From Leisingera coralii (GTDB lineage: Bacteria > Pseudomonadota > Alphaproteobacteria > Rhodobacterales > Rhodobacteraceae), in the NCBI RefSeq assembly GCF_049056525.1, contig NZ_JBHUPT010000014.1:1-64000 (forward strand): 64,000 bases of DNA. The letters are read 5' to 3'. This document shows, one piece after another, positions 54,482 through 63,069 of the stretch (position 1 is its first letter; each line of letters opens with the position of its first letter). Both the position numbers and the translations under genes were made by a program. The notes below the pieces were generated by a model, which was given only the letters and a program-made list of their open reading frames with translations, was not told the DNA's origin and made no database searches.

Positions 54482-54841
54482 GGCTTGTCTCCGGCGCAGG
54501 TTGCGGCATTTGAGGCCGATCTATCGCTCAATCAGCGCCGCGGGGCAAGCCCGCCGCAGGCTCACCGAATCACCGCTGCGCGGCCGAATCGCGTGGTTTT
54601 GCGCTTATGAAAAATAACCCTAAGGTTGATTTGATCTATTTTGCAAAAATCAACGTGTGAATAAAGCGGTGTATATTTTGTGGATTAATTGAATTAAATT
54701 AAAATTCACAAAAAATAGCGAGTTGAAGTTAAAGTTGCAATTTGCAGAAAATGCAATGTGAAATTGCATTTTCTGTTTGCGCTGTGCGGTAGCCGTGCCA
54801 GCGTCAAGGAGCCTTTTGTCTCTAACGAATGGGGTTCCAAC
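54482..54841. promoter_or_regulatory. AT-rich, palindrome-rich upstream region of the repeat-protein cassette
   Basis: 360 bases. From about 54600 to 54780 the sequence is strongly AT-rich in a GC-rich genome. It holds GTTGATTT (54625-54632)/AAATCAAC (54647-54654), the palindrome TTTTGCAAAA (54639-54648), and CAGAAAATGCAA (54745-54756)/TTGCATTTTCTG (54764-54775), a perfect 12-bp inverted repeat with a 7-base loop. TTGCA-type half-sites recur. It probably contains a promoter with operator or silencer sites. No gene is seen. Confidence 0.65.
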
Positions 54842-55510
54842 ATGACTGCTCAGCGTAAAATCAAAGACTTCCGCGCAACCCGCCCGATTGCAGGTGCCAG
54901 CCTGTTCACGGGCGATGCCACTGAGATGTTCTCTTCCGGCTCTGCGCCCGAATGCACCGCGGATCTGATGGCAGGGGAGGGCGTGTCGCTGTTTTCCTCC
55001 GGATCGATGCCGCAGAAGGCCGAAAGCTGGGCAGGCGGGGAAACCGGGCTTTTCTCATCCGGATCGGCGCCCGCGGCCACTGGGGAAACCGCAATGGGCG
55101 ACCTGGTGGAGATGTATTCTTCCGGCTCGGCACCGTCGGCGCAGGCGGACATTGGAGCAGGAGACTTGGTACAGCTGTTTTCCTCCGGCTCCGCACCCGC
55201 CGCACACTCAAATGTTGCATCCGGCGATCTAACGGAGATGTTCTCTTCCGGCTCCGCACCTGCCCTGCGCGGCGATGCGGCAGCGGGGGAGCTGACAGAA
55301 ATGTTTTCGTCGGGTTCCGCCCCTGCCGCACAGTCTGAAACCGCGGCGGGCGACCTGACGCAGATGTTCTCCTCCGGCTCGGCACCGGCGGCCACGGCTG
55401 AAACCCGCGCGGGCGAGGGAACCCATCTGTTCTCCTCGGGCTCCGCACCTGCGGCTGAGGCGCGCACCAGCGCAGGGGATGCCACCCGGCTGTTCTCCTC
55501 GGGCAGCTGA
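54842..55510 (+). CDS. Tandem-repeat protein with FSSGS repeats
   Basis: 222-residue protein, not recognised. A basic head of about 20 residues (MTAQRKIKDFRATRPIAGAS) precedes nine full repeats of 20-21 residues and a terminal half repeat. The consensus is roughly [LM]-F-SSGSAPAA, five variable residues, then AGDLTE. Ten copies of F/Y-SSGS are present. There is one cysteine (repeat 1), one tryptophan (repeat 2), and no signal peptide or membrane span. The start at 54842 has only a weak ribosome site (GGGG nine bases before); an upstream GTG at 54758 lies inside the palindrome. Repeat length and Gly/Ser/Asp turns would suit a beta-solenoid; a multi-core peptide precursor is the other idea. First gene of a three-gene unit. 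Confidence 0.8.
   Translation: MTAQRKIKDFRATRPIAGASLFTGDATEMFSSGSAPECTADLMAGEGVSLFSSGSMPQKAESWAGGETGLFSSGSAPAATGETAMGDLVEMYSSGSAPSAQADIGAGDLVQLFSSGSAPAAHSNVASGDLTEMFSSGSAPALRGDAAAGELTEMFSSGSAPAAQSETAAGDLTQMFSSGSAPAATAETRAGEGTHLFSSGSAPAAEARTSAGDATRLFSSGS
54926..55507 (+). repeat. Nine-and-a-half tandem coding repeats of about 63 bp
   Basis: Each unit encodes 21 residues (20 in the second) starting at the Met/Leu before F/Y-SSGS. Codons for SSGS vary between units (tct, tcc, tcg), so the repeats are old and the protein sequence is being kept, rather than a recent DNA expansion. Confidence 0.85.
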
Positions 55511-55604
55511 TCCTGGCGGGGCCGGCTTTCCTCCCGGCCCCTGACCCAGGGCGGCTCCGGTTTCGGGGCCGCCGCCGCGCCGCTCCCATCCGCAAGAGGT
55601 TCTC

Positions 55605-56666
55605 ATGGCCCAGATCATCCCGTTCTTCTCTCCTGCCGCCCGCCAGTCCCGGGCTTGTGCGCAAGACGCGCTGATCGCCGGTTTCGCATTGCACCGGCGC
55701 AGCCAGGAAGACGTGTTCTGGCTCAAGGAAAATGCCGAGCTGCTGAACATTCTCGAATGCACCGGGGCAGATGTTGCCGCTGACGCCCTGCAGCCCTTGC
55801 AGCCGTTTTACGAGGGGGCGGCGCGCCACATCAGTTTCTTCCGCCAGTATTACCGCTTTATATTGTCAATCTGCCTGGACCTGGAGGATCTTGGACTGCC
55901 GGGGCAGACCGGGGCGCAGATTGCCCAATGGGTTGCCGCCCAGGGGCTGGCCCAGGCAGAGCTTTCGGACCTGCAGCGCGCCGAGGCCCGCCGCCTGCTG
56001 GCGCGGCGCGGCATCGCTATGCGGGATGAGGGGCTGGACGACCGGCTCCGCGGCTTTATCTCCCGCCCGCAAACCTTTGCCATTCCGAACAAAAAAGCCG
56101 CCTACGAGCTGACCCATATCGTCTTTTACCTGTCCGAGTACGGGCGCCGGGATCCGGACGTGCCGGAGGCCGCAATCACCAGCCTGGAGTTTGCCGGCCT
56201 GGTGGCGTTTCTCGACCAGAATGCCGACCTTCTGGCGGAGATCTGCATTGCCTTGCGCTATGCCGGGCAGCAGCCGCCGGCGGCATGGGAAGCCTGGCTC
56301 GACGGGCAGGTTTCCGCCTATTCTCTCTCTAAAGATGAATTTTGTGGACTTCATGATGCGTATCACGAGTATTTTGTGGTCAACTGGCTCATGCTGCTGT
56401 CCGGCCGCCCGGCCTACAGGCAGCCGGTCCCTGCAGGGGCTTTGCATGTGTCGGCGCAGCAGGGAGGAAGCATCTTGAGGAGCCTGTCTGAAGCCGTCTT
56501 TGGTGCCGGAACGGCGCGGGCCAGCTGGAGCGCCGTGAAAGCGCGCGCCGAGGCGATGCTGAGCGAGGAGGAGCATGGCATCCTTACCGCGGCAGAGCGC
56601 AGCTGTGCCGGATTTGCCGGATTTTTCGAAGGTTTTGCCCGGGCGGGCAGCGCGGGGGCGGCGTGA
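55605..56666 (+). CDS. Uncharacterised helical protein of the repeat cassette
   Basis: 353-residue soluble protein that I do not recognise with certainty (possibly DUF6902). It is almost all helical. There is an internal echo: VFWLKENAELLNILECTG (about 37-54) and AFLDQNADLLAEICIALRYAG (about 201-221), which suggests an alpha/alpha-repeat fold. Conserved-looking polar motifs are AYELTHIVFYLSEYG (166-180) and LHDAYHEYFVVNW (249-261), rich in His, Glu and Tyr, and could form an active or ligand site. AAGAGG lies five bases before the ATG. It starts 94 bases after the repeat gene and overlaps the exporter start. Confidence 0.7.
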   Translation: MAQIIPFFSPAARQSRACAQDALIAGFALHRRSQEDVFWLKENAELLNILECTGADVAADALQPLQPFYEGAARHISFFRQYYRFILSICLDLEDLGLPGQTGAQIAQWVAAQGLAQAELSDLQRAEARRLLARRGIAMRDEGLDDRLRGFISRPQTFAIPNKKAAYELTHIVFYLSEYGRRDPDVPEAAITSLEFAGLVAFLDQNADLLAEICIALRYAGQQPPAAWEAWLDGQVSAYSLSKDEFCGLHDAYHEYFVVNWLMLLSGRPAYRQPVPAGALHVSAQQGGSILRSLSEAVFGAGTARASWSAVKARAEAMLSEEEHGILTAAERSCAGFAGFFEGFARAGSAGAA

Positions 56667-57577
56667 TGGGCTGTTCCCGCAACCAGGCCCTGGCCGGGGC
56701 GCTTCTGGTGGTCGCCTACACCGGGCTGATTGCCTCCGCTGACGGGATCACCAAGCTGCTCGCAGGCCAGTATGCAGCGGCCCAGCTCTATGCGCTGTCC
56801 GGCGCGATGGTTGCAGGCTTCTGCCTGCTGGCGGACCGGCTGCCCGCCATGCGCGGCGGCTTCCGCACCGTATGCCCCCGGGCGATGGCCTTGCGCTCCG
56901 GGGCGACGCTGATTGCCGCCGTGTGTTTCTTCTATGCCTTCCGGCTGCTTCCCTTTGCCGAGGTGTTTGTCTTCATCGGCCTGATGCCGCTGCTGGCGGG
57001 CGCCATGTCCGGTCTGGTGCTGAAGGAGCCGGTGCGCCCGGCGGCCTGGGCAGCCCTCGGCGCTGGTTTTGCAGGGGTGCTGTTCCTGTTTCCGGGCGGG
57101 TTTGCATCTGCGTCCCTGGGCCATCTTGTGGCCTTGGGGGCGGCGGTTTCCGGCACGTTTTCCATGACTCTGGCGCGGTTTATCGGCCGGTATGAAAGCA
57201 ATTCCCTGGCCCAGGTCTTTTATCCCAACCTGACCATCTGCCTGGTGATGCTCTTGCTGCTGCCCTTTGTCTGGCTGCCGATGCCGCTCACGGATGTTGC
57301 TTGGGCGGCCGCCTATGCCTTCCTCTTGTTCGGGGCGCGCTGGCTGCTGGTGGTGGCGCTGCGGCTGCTGGCCTCCTACGCTGTCACGCCGCTTATGAAC
57401 CTGCAGTTCATCTGGATGGCGGTCATTGGCGCGGTGTTCTTTGGCGAGTTCCCGCCCGCCTCCACCTATGCCGGCGGTGCCATCGTGATTGCTTCGGGCC
57501 TTTACCTGGTCTGGGACCAGTTTGTCCCGGCGATGCCGCGGCTGCGCAATGCGGGACGGCTGCAAACTGATCCCTGA
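56666..57577 (+). CDS. DMT superfamily transporter (EamA)
   Basis: 303-residue membrane protein with two EamA halves and about ten spans, for example LLVVAYTGLIASADGITKLL, LIAAVCFFYAFRLLPFAEVF and AALGAGFAGVLFLFPGG. It probably exports a small metabolite, amino acid or derivative. The ATG overlaps the stop of the upstream gene (TGATG), so the two are translationally coupled; a GTG three bases earlier is possible. It is the last gene of the cassette and is followed by an array of four hairpins. Confidence 0.88.
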   Translation: MGCSRNQALAGALLVVAYTGLIASADGITKLLAGQYAAAQLYALSGAMVAGFCLLADRLPAMRGGFRTVCPRAMALRSGATLIAAVCFFYAFRLLPFAEVFVFIGLMPLLAGAMSGLVLKEPVRPAAWAALGAGFAGVLFLFPGGFASASLGHLVALGAAVSGTFSMTLARFIGRYESNSLAQVFYPNLTICLVMLLLLPFVWLPMPLTDVAWAAAYAFLLFGARWLLVVALRLLASYAVTPLMNLQFIWMAVIGAVFFGEFPPASTYAGGAIVIASGLYLVWDQFVPAMPRLRNAGRLQTDP

Positions 57578-57596
57578 CACCTGAAACCGGGTGCCT

Positions 57597-57681
57597 GTGC
57601 CCCGCAAGGGGCACCGGAATTATGCGATAATTCCGGCCCGGAAAACGCGTGTTTTCCGGACGTTCTCCGCGCCGGAGAACG
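57597..57681. repeat. Array of four adjacent perfect hairpins
   Basis: GTGCCCC/GGGGCAC (57597-57614), CCGGAATTAT/ATAATTCCGG (57614-57636), CCGGAAAAC/GTTTTCCGG (57638-57659) and CGTTCTCCG/CGGAGAACG (57661-57681). Loops are 3-4 bases and the stems are nearly contiguous. It separates the exporter gene from the convergent erpA-like gene, so it may stop transcription from both sides. Confidence 0.85.
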
Positions 57682-57698
57682 CGGGTTCAAAGCCGGGA

Positions 57699-58022
57699 TC
57701 AGATCGAGAACGAGGTGCCGCAGCCGCAATTGGAGGTGGCGTTCGGGTTCTCGATGGTGAACCGCGCGCCGATCAGCTCTTCGGTGAAATCGATCACGGC
57801 GTTCTCCAGGAACGGCAGCGAGACGGCATCGACCACCACTTTCTCGCCCTGGCCCTCCAGCACCAGATCGTCATCTTTTGCCTCGTCCAGCGCGATCTCA
57901 TACTGGAAGCCGGAGCAGCCGCCGCCTTCGACCGCGACGCGCAGCGCCTGGCCTTGATCCGCGGCGCCGATCTCGGCCAGCCGGGCAAAGGCGCGGTCGG
58001 TGACTTTCGGGGGCAGGTTCAT
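57699..58022 (-). CDS. erpA: Iron-sulfur cluster insertion protein, ErpA/IscA family
   Basis: 107-residue A-type carrier with the three cluster cysteines in GGCSGFQYEIALDE and SNCGCGTSFSI. It takes Fe-S clusters from the assembly machinery to apoproteins such as IspG. GGAGAG precedes the ATG. Divergent from dgt over 90 bases. ErpA rather than IscA is favoured by context and length, but the two cannot be fully separated here. Confidence 0.9.
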   Translation of the reverse strand: MNLPPKVTDRAFARLAEIGAADQGQALRVAVEGGGCSGFQYEIALDEAKDDDLVLEGQGEKVVVDAVSLPFLENAVIDFTEELIGARFTIENPNATSNCGCGTSFSI

Positions 58023-58112
58023 GCGGTCTCTCCAAAGCTGATGTTGCAGCGCAAGACATTATATAGAAAGGTGCAATCCAGGCAGCAAGATTTGCCAAGG
58101 AAAAGATTTGTT

Positions 58113-59264
58113 ATGCATGCGCCTTATGCCACGATGCCGGACCGCAGCCGCGGGCGGCAGGTTCCGGAGGAGGAAAGCTCCTTCCGCTCACCCTATCAGC
58201 GCGACCGCGACCGGATCATCCACGCCAGCGCGTTCCGCAGGCTCAAGCACAAGACCCAGGTGTTTGTGGAGCATGAGGGCGACAATTACCGCACCCGCCT
58301 GACCCATTCGATCGAGGTGGGGCAGGTGGGCCGCACCATAGCGGGCGCGCTGGGGCTGAACCAGGAACTGACCGAGGCGGTGGCGCTGGCGCATGACCTG
58401 GGCCACACGCCCTTCGGCCACACCGGCGAGGACGCGCTGCACGCGCTGATGGCGCCTTATGGCGGCTTTGACCACAATGCCCAGGCGATCCGCATCGTGA
58501 CCCGGCTGGAACGGCATTATGCTGAGTTCGACGGCTTGAACCTCACCTGGGAAACCCTTGAAGCGATTGCCAAACACAACGGCCCAGTCGTGGGGGAGCT
58601 GCCCTGGGCGCTGGCCGAATGCAACGCCGCGGTAGATCTTGAACTGCACACCCACGCCAGCGCCGAGGCGCAGGTGGCAGCGCTGTCGGATGACATCGCC
58701 TACAACAACCACGATCTGCACGACGCGCTGCGCGCCGGGCTGTTCAGCGACGACGATCTGGCCCGGCTGCCTCTGCTGGACAAGGCATACGGTGAGGTGG
58801 ACCGGCTCTACCCTGGCCTTGACCCCAACCGCCGCCGCCACGAGGCGCTGCGCCGCTTCTTCGGGGTGATGGTGGGCGACGTGATCGACACCGCCCGCAC
58901 GCTGCTGGCGGACTCCGGCGTGCAAAGCGTCGAGGAGGTCCGCGCCCTGGGGCAGCCGGTGGTGAAATTCTCCGATCCCTTGTGGCGCGACCTGAAGGAA
59001 ATCCGTGCCTTCCTGTTCACCCGCATGTACCGGGCGCCCTCGGTGATGGAGAAGCGCGCCAAGGTCGCCAAGGTGGTGGAGGCGCTGTTTCCCTATTTCC
59101 TGGACAACCCGCTGGAGATGCCGGAGCGCTGGCACGCCGACATCGCCGCAGCCGCGGACCGCACCGCGCTGGCCCGTATCGTGTCGGACTATATTGCCGG
59201 CATGACCGACCGCTTTGCCTTGCAGCAGCATGAGCGGCTGATCGGGGTGAAGGTCGAAGTCTGA
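58113..59264 (+). CDS. dgt: Deoxyguanosinetriphosphate triphosphohydrolase-like protein
   Basis: 383-residue HD-domain dNTPase. The metal motif is spread over RTRLTHSIEVGQVGR, AHDLGHTPFGHTGED and LSDDIAYNNHDL. It hydrolyses dNTPs to the nucleoside and triphosphate. AAGGAAAAG precedes the ATG; a longer frame from 57591 runs through the hairpin array and antisense to erpA and is not real. First gene of the dgt-YciI-argS-SPOR-nagZ strand group. Confidence 0.94.
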   Translation: MHAPYATMPDRSRGRQVPEEESSFRSPYQRDRDRIIHASAFRRLKHKTQVFVEHEGDNYRTRLTHSIEVGQVGRTIAGALGLNQELTEAVALAHDLGHTPFGHTGEDALHALMAPYGGFDHNAQAIRIVTRLERHYAEFDGLNLTWETLEAIAKHNGPVVGELPWALAECNAAVDLELHTHASAEAQVAALSDDIAYNNHDLHDALRAGLFSDDDLARLPLLDKAYGEVDRLYPGLDPNRRRHEALRRFFGVMVGDVIDTARTLLADSGVQSVEEVRALGQPVVKFSDPLWRDLKEIRAFLFTRMYRAPSVMEKRAKVAKVVEALFPYFLDNPLEMPERWHADIAAAADRTALARIVSDYIAGMTDRFALQQHERLIGVKVEV

Positions 59265-59431
59265 GCTCAGGCCCGCGAAGCAAGACGGGGAAACAGGTCC
59301 GGAGGCGCCTTGCCTGCCTACCGGGTCCGGCCACCGGATTCGGGAATTGGCTGTAAGCCGTGCTATCATCTGGCCCTATGACCCCGCGGCGCATCGGCGG
59401 TATCCGCGGGAGAGGCAGCAAGGGGAAAGCC

Positions 59432-59731
59432 ATGGCACGCTGGACCGTCACATTCACAGACAAACCGGAGATGGACCGGGTGCGCGGCGACAGGAAACGG
59501 CGCGACGCCCATATCGCCTTTGTGCGCGCCCATCCGGAGCTGCAGATCGGCGGCGCGCTGGCGATGCGGCCGATGCAGGATTTTCCCGGCGCAATCTGGA
59601 ATGTGGAGGCCGAAACCCGCCAGGACGTGGAGCGGCTGATCCTGCAGGACCCCTATTACGTCGCCTCCCTGCGCCGTTACACGATCACCCAATGGGGCAC
59701 CGCCTCCGCCATCCAGGGAATGCTCTCCTAA
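59432..59731 (+). CDS. YciI family protein
   Basis: 99-residue ferredoxin-like alpha/beta protein. It matches the YciI pattern, with RDAHIAFVRAHPELQIGGAL and DVERLILQDPYYVASL, including the His-Asp pair typical of the family. Function is unknown; some members act on small chlorinated or ketone substrates. AAGGGG lies before the ATG. Confidence 0.85.
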   Translation: MARWTVTFTDKPEMDRVRGDRKRRDAHIAFVRAHPELQIGGALAMRPMQDFPGAIWNVEAETRQDVERLILQDPYYVASLRRYTITQWGTASAIQGMLS

Positions 59732-59743
59732 CCGCCGGGCAGG

Positions 59744-59811
59744 CGCTGCGCCGCGGCAGCGGCGCATTTTTCCGGCGCGGAAAAATGGCCGGAAAATTCG
59801 AATTTTCCGGC
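59744..59811. repeat. Array of three adjacent hairpins
   Basis: CGCTGC/GCAGCG (59744-59761), CATTTTTCCG/CGGAAAAATG (59765-59787) and GCCGGAAAATT/AATTTTCCGGC (59788-59811). The last two are perfect stems of 10 and 11 bp, with loops of 3 and 2. They lie between the YciI gene and argS on the same strand. Confidence 0.85.
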
Positions 59812-59906
59812 GCGCTCCGCCTGAGGCCCCGGGCTGCCCCTGCAATCCTGTTGACCCTGCCTGCGGGCCTCGGTATCCGCAGTCCTGAACATATGGGACG
59901 CCAGAT

Positions 59907-61652
59907 ATGAACCTCTTTACCGATATCCGCTCGCTTGTGATTGACAGCCTGACCGCCATGACCGGCGAAGGCGTGCTGCCCGAGGGGCTCGATTTTGCCA
60001 ATGTCGCGGTGGAACCTCCGCGCGATGCCGCCCATGGCGATGTGGCGACCAATGCGGCGATGGTGCTGGCCAAGCCCGCCAGGATGAAGCCGCGCGACAT
60101 CGCCGAGGCGCTGGCCGCGAAACTGGCCGCGGACGAGCGCATCACTTCGGCCGAAGTTGCAGGCCCCGGCTTCCTCAACCTGCGGCTGGCGCCGGGCATC
60201 TGGCAGGGTGTGCTGAAATCCGTCCTGGACGCAGGCACGGATTACGGCCGCTCGGACATGGGCGCGAGCAAGCGCGTGAATGTCGAATATGTCTCTGCCA
60301 ACCCGACCGGACCGCTGCACGTGGGCCATACCCGCGGCGCGGTGTTCGGCGACGCCCTGGCGGCTCTGCTGGCCTATGCCGGTTATGACGTCACGCGCGA
60401 GTACTACATCAACGACGGCGGCGGCCAGGTCGATGTGCTGGCGCGCTCGGTCTACCTGCGCTACCTGGAAGCGCACGGCCAGGAAATCGCCTTTGCCGAC
60501 GGCACCTATCCCGGCGACTATCTGGTGCCCGTGGGGCAGGCGCTCAAGGACAAGGTGGGCGATGCTTACCTGGATCAGCCGGAGGACGTCTGGCTGGCCG
60601 ACGTGCGCGAGTTCTCCACCGATGCGATGATGGAGCTGATCCGCGAGGACCTGGCCCAGCTCGGCATCGAAATGGATGTGTTCTATTCCGAAAAATCCCT
60701 CTACGGCACCGGCAAGATCGAGGCGGCGCTGAAGGCGCTGGAGGCCAAGGGCCTGATCTACCAGGGCGTTCTGGAGCCGCCGAAGGGCAAGAAGCCCGAC
60801 GACTGGGAGCCGCGCGAGCAGACCCTGTTCAAATCCACCGACCACGGCGACGACGTCGACCGGGCGGTGAAGAAATCCGACGGCTCCTGGACCTATTTCG
60901 CGCCGGACATCGCCTATCACTACGACAAGGTGGAGCGCGGCTTTGACGAGCTGATCGACATTTTCGGCGCCGACCATGGCGGTTATGTCAAGCGGATGAA
61001 GGCCGCCGTTTCGGCACTGTCCGACGGCCAAGTGCCGCTGGATATCAAGCTGTGCCAGCTGGTGAAGCTGTTCAAGGACGGCCAGGAATTCAAGATGTCC
61101 AAGCGGGCAGGGACCTTTGTGACCCTGCGCGATGTGGTCGATGCGGTGGGCGCGGATGTCACCCGCTTCATGCTGCTGACCCGCAAGAACGATCAGGGCT
61201 TCGACTTCGACCTCGACAAGGCGCTGGAGCAGTCCAAGGACAACCCGGTCTTTTATGTGCAATACGCCAATGCGCGGATCTGCTCGACCCTGCGCAAGGC
61301 GGGTGAGCAGGGCATTGCCGCGGATGATGCCACACTGAACGCTGCCGACCTCAGCCTGATTGCCGATCCGGCACAGCTGGCGGTGGCCAAGAAGCTGGCC
61401 GAGTGGCCGCGCCAGGTGGAAATCGCCGCCCGCACCCATGAGCCGCACCGGGTGGCCTTCTATCTCTATGATCTCGCGTCGGAGCTGCACGGGCTCTACC
61501 ACCTCGGCAAATCGCAAGAAGGTTTACGGTTTGTTAACGAGAGCAGCCAATCGGCAACACATGCGAATTTGGCCCTGGCCAAGGCCGTTTCCGTTGTCAT
61601 TTCAGCTGGTCTTGGTATTCTTGGCGTGAAACCGGCAGAAGAGATGCGATAA
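59907..61652 (+). CDS. argS: Arginyl-tRNA synthetase
   Basis: 581-residue class I synthetase. It has the N-terminal Arg-tRNA additional domain (about 1-85), the HIGH-type motif HVGH in NPTGPLHVGHTRGAVFGD, and a KMSK motif in KMSKRAGTFVTL. The C-terminal anticodon-binding helical domain (LDPA.. YDLASELHGLYHLGKSQ region, about 480-581) is present. Length is usual. Followed by the SPOR gene. Confidence 0.97.
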   Translation: MNLFTDIRSLVIDSLTAMTGEGVLPEGLDFANVAVEPPRDAAHGDVATNAAMVLAKPARMKPRDIAEALAAKLAADERITSAEVAGPGFLNLRLAPGIWQGVLKSVLDAGTDYGRSDMGASKRVNVEYVSANPTGPLHVGHTRGAVFGDALAALLAYAGYDVTREYYINDGGGQVDVLARSVYLRYLEAHGQEIAFADGTYPGDYLVPVGQALKDKVGDAYLDQPEDVWLADVREFSTDAMMELIREDLAQLGIEMDVFYSEKSLYGTGKIEAALKALEAKGLIYQGVLEPPKGKKPDDWEPREQTLFKSTDHGDDVDRAVKKSDGSWTYFAPDIAYHYDKVERGFDELIDIFGADHGGYVKRMKAAVSALSDGQVPLDIKLCQLVKLFKDGQEFKMSKRAGTFVTLRDVVDAVGADVTRFMLLTRKNDQGFDFDLDKALEQSKDNPVFYVQYANARICSTLRKAGEQGIAADDATLNAADLSLIADPAQLAVAKKLAEWPRQVEIAARTHEPHRVAFYLYDLASELHGLYHLGKSQEGLRFVNESSQSATHANLALAKAVSVVISAGLGILGVKPAEEMR

Positions 61653-61770
61653 CCAAAAGGGGCGAGGGCCCCCTGCGGTGAAAATTGCACATCCGCCGGA
61701 ATGAGGCAGTTCAAGAGACTTGGGGCGCAGCGCAGCTAATGCGCTGCCAAACCGGGCAGTGAGGCGGACA

Positions 61771-62952
61771 ATGGCGTATTTTGCGCAGGCGGGCCAAGGG
61801 CACGCCTATTCACAGGGCGGTGTTCAGAAGCAGGACACCGCAACTGGCGGTTCCTACGGGCAGCAGTACTCCGATCAGCATCATGCGGGCCAGCATTACA
61901 CCGGTCCGGGAGCGGAGCCGGATTACGGCTATCAGGATCCCGCTTACGGGTACCAGCCTGACGGGCAGGGCTACGACGCGCAGGATTACGCGGCCTACGC
62001 CGCCCCGGCAGGGCTGCGGGCGCGATTCTCCAGAACCCTGAGCCTGCTGGGCGCCGCGGCCTCGGTGGCGCTGGTCGCAGGGGTCGGTTTCTGGGGCTAC
62101 AAGCTGGTGATGCGCGACGTCAGCGGCGTGCCGGTGGTACGTGCCGCGGAAGGCCCGATGCGCGAGCAGCCCGCCAACCCGGGCGGCTCCCAGGCGGATC
62201 ACCAGGGGCTGGCGGTGAATGCGGTTGCGGCCAGCGGCAGCGCCGAGGCTCCGGCCGACCGGCTGACCCTGGCGCCGCCCGCGATCCGGCTCACCGAAGA
62301 TGACAAGCCGCTGCCGCAGCTGGCCGCCGAGACCGCCCCGGCAGAGCTGCCACCCGTTCCGGCAGAACCCGAGGCGGCTGAAACCCCCGGCGTCAGCGGG
62401 GAGGCGGTGGCCTCCTTCCAGAACGGCGATATTGACGCATTGGTTGCGGAACTCGCCCGCGAGGCGGAGACGCTGCCGGACCCGGTGCCCGCCTCGGCAC
62501 AGGCGCCCGCCATCGTGCAGCCGGAACCGCTGCAGCCGGCACTGGCCGCTGCGGCTGCTTCGCCTGCAATTCTGAATGCGCCCGGCGTCAAGGTCTCGCT
62601 GCGGCCATCGGCCCGGCCTGCACGGTTCAGCCCCGCTCCGGCCGCAGCCGCACCGGCAGCGCCTGCCGCCACCGTCGATGTCGACCCGGCCTCCCTTCCA
62701 GCCGGCACCAGGCTGGCGCAGCTTGGCGCCTATGAGAGCCCGGAGGTCGCGCGCGCCGAATGGGACCGCATCCATGCCCGCTTTGCCGACTACCTGGAAG
62801 GCAAGCAGCGGGTGATCCAGCGCGCCGAAAGCGGCGGCCGCACCTTCTTCCGCCTGCGGGCAATGGGCTTTGCCGGCCTCTCCGACGCCCGCCGCTTCTG
62901 CTCGGCACTGGTGGCTGGCAATGCCGACTGCATTCCGGTAACCACGCGGTAA
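61771..62952 (+). CDS. SPOR domain protein
   Basis: 393-residue bitopic protein. A Gln/Tyr/Gly-rich cytoplasmic head (about 1-85) precedes one membrane span (about 90-113, TLSLLGAAASVALVAGVGFWGYK) and a Pro/Ala-rich periplasmic linker. The C-terminal SPOR domain (about 310-390, RLAQLGAYESPEVARAEWDRIHA) binds denuded glycan strands at the division site. GAGGCGG precedes the ATG. It lies between argS and nagZ, an order kept in many alphaproteobacteria, and probably acts in cell division. Confidence 0.9.
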   Translation: MAYFAQAGQGHAYSQGGVQKQDTATGGSYGQQYSDQHHAGQHYTGPGAEPDYGYQDPAYGYQPDGQGYDAQDYAAYAAPAGLRARFSRTLSLLGAAASVALVAGVGFWGYKLVMRDVSGVPVVRAAEGPMREQPANPGGSQADHQGLAVNAVAASGSAEAPADRLTLAPPAIRLTEDDKPLPQLAAETAPAELPPVPAEPEAAETPGVSGEAVASFQNGDIDALVAELAREAETLPDPVPASAQAPAIVQPEPLQPALAAAAASPAILNAPGVKVSLRPSARPARFSPAPAAAAPAAPAATVDVDPASLPAGTRLAQLGAYESPEVARAEWDRIHARFADYLEGKQRVIQRAESGGRTFFRLRAMGFAGLSDARRFCSALVAGNADCIPVTTR

Positions 62953-62958
62953 CGAACC

Positions 62959-63012
62959 GCCCGGCCGTCAGGCCGGGCAGCGCCCGACCCGCCCCCAGGG
63001 CGGGCGCTTTGC
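62959..63012 (+). terminator. Terminator hairpins after the SPOR gene
   Basis: GCCCGGCC (62959-62966), GTCA, GGCCGGGC (62971-62978) is a perfect stem. It is followed by AGCGCCCG (62979-62986)/CGGGCGCT (63001-63008) and TTTGC. Confidence 0.65.
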
Positions 63013-63069
63013 ACCCACCCCGGGCCGGGCGATGCCCTCCCGCATTCAAGGGGGCGATAGGGCATACTC

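Noticed and set aside
54926..55507. The repeats as a CRISPR array or minisatellite
   Set aside because: The period is about 63 bp, kept in codon frame, and conserved at protein rather than DNA level; there are no unique spacers.
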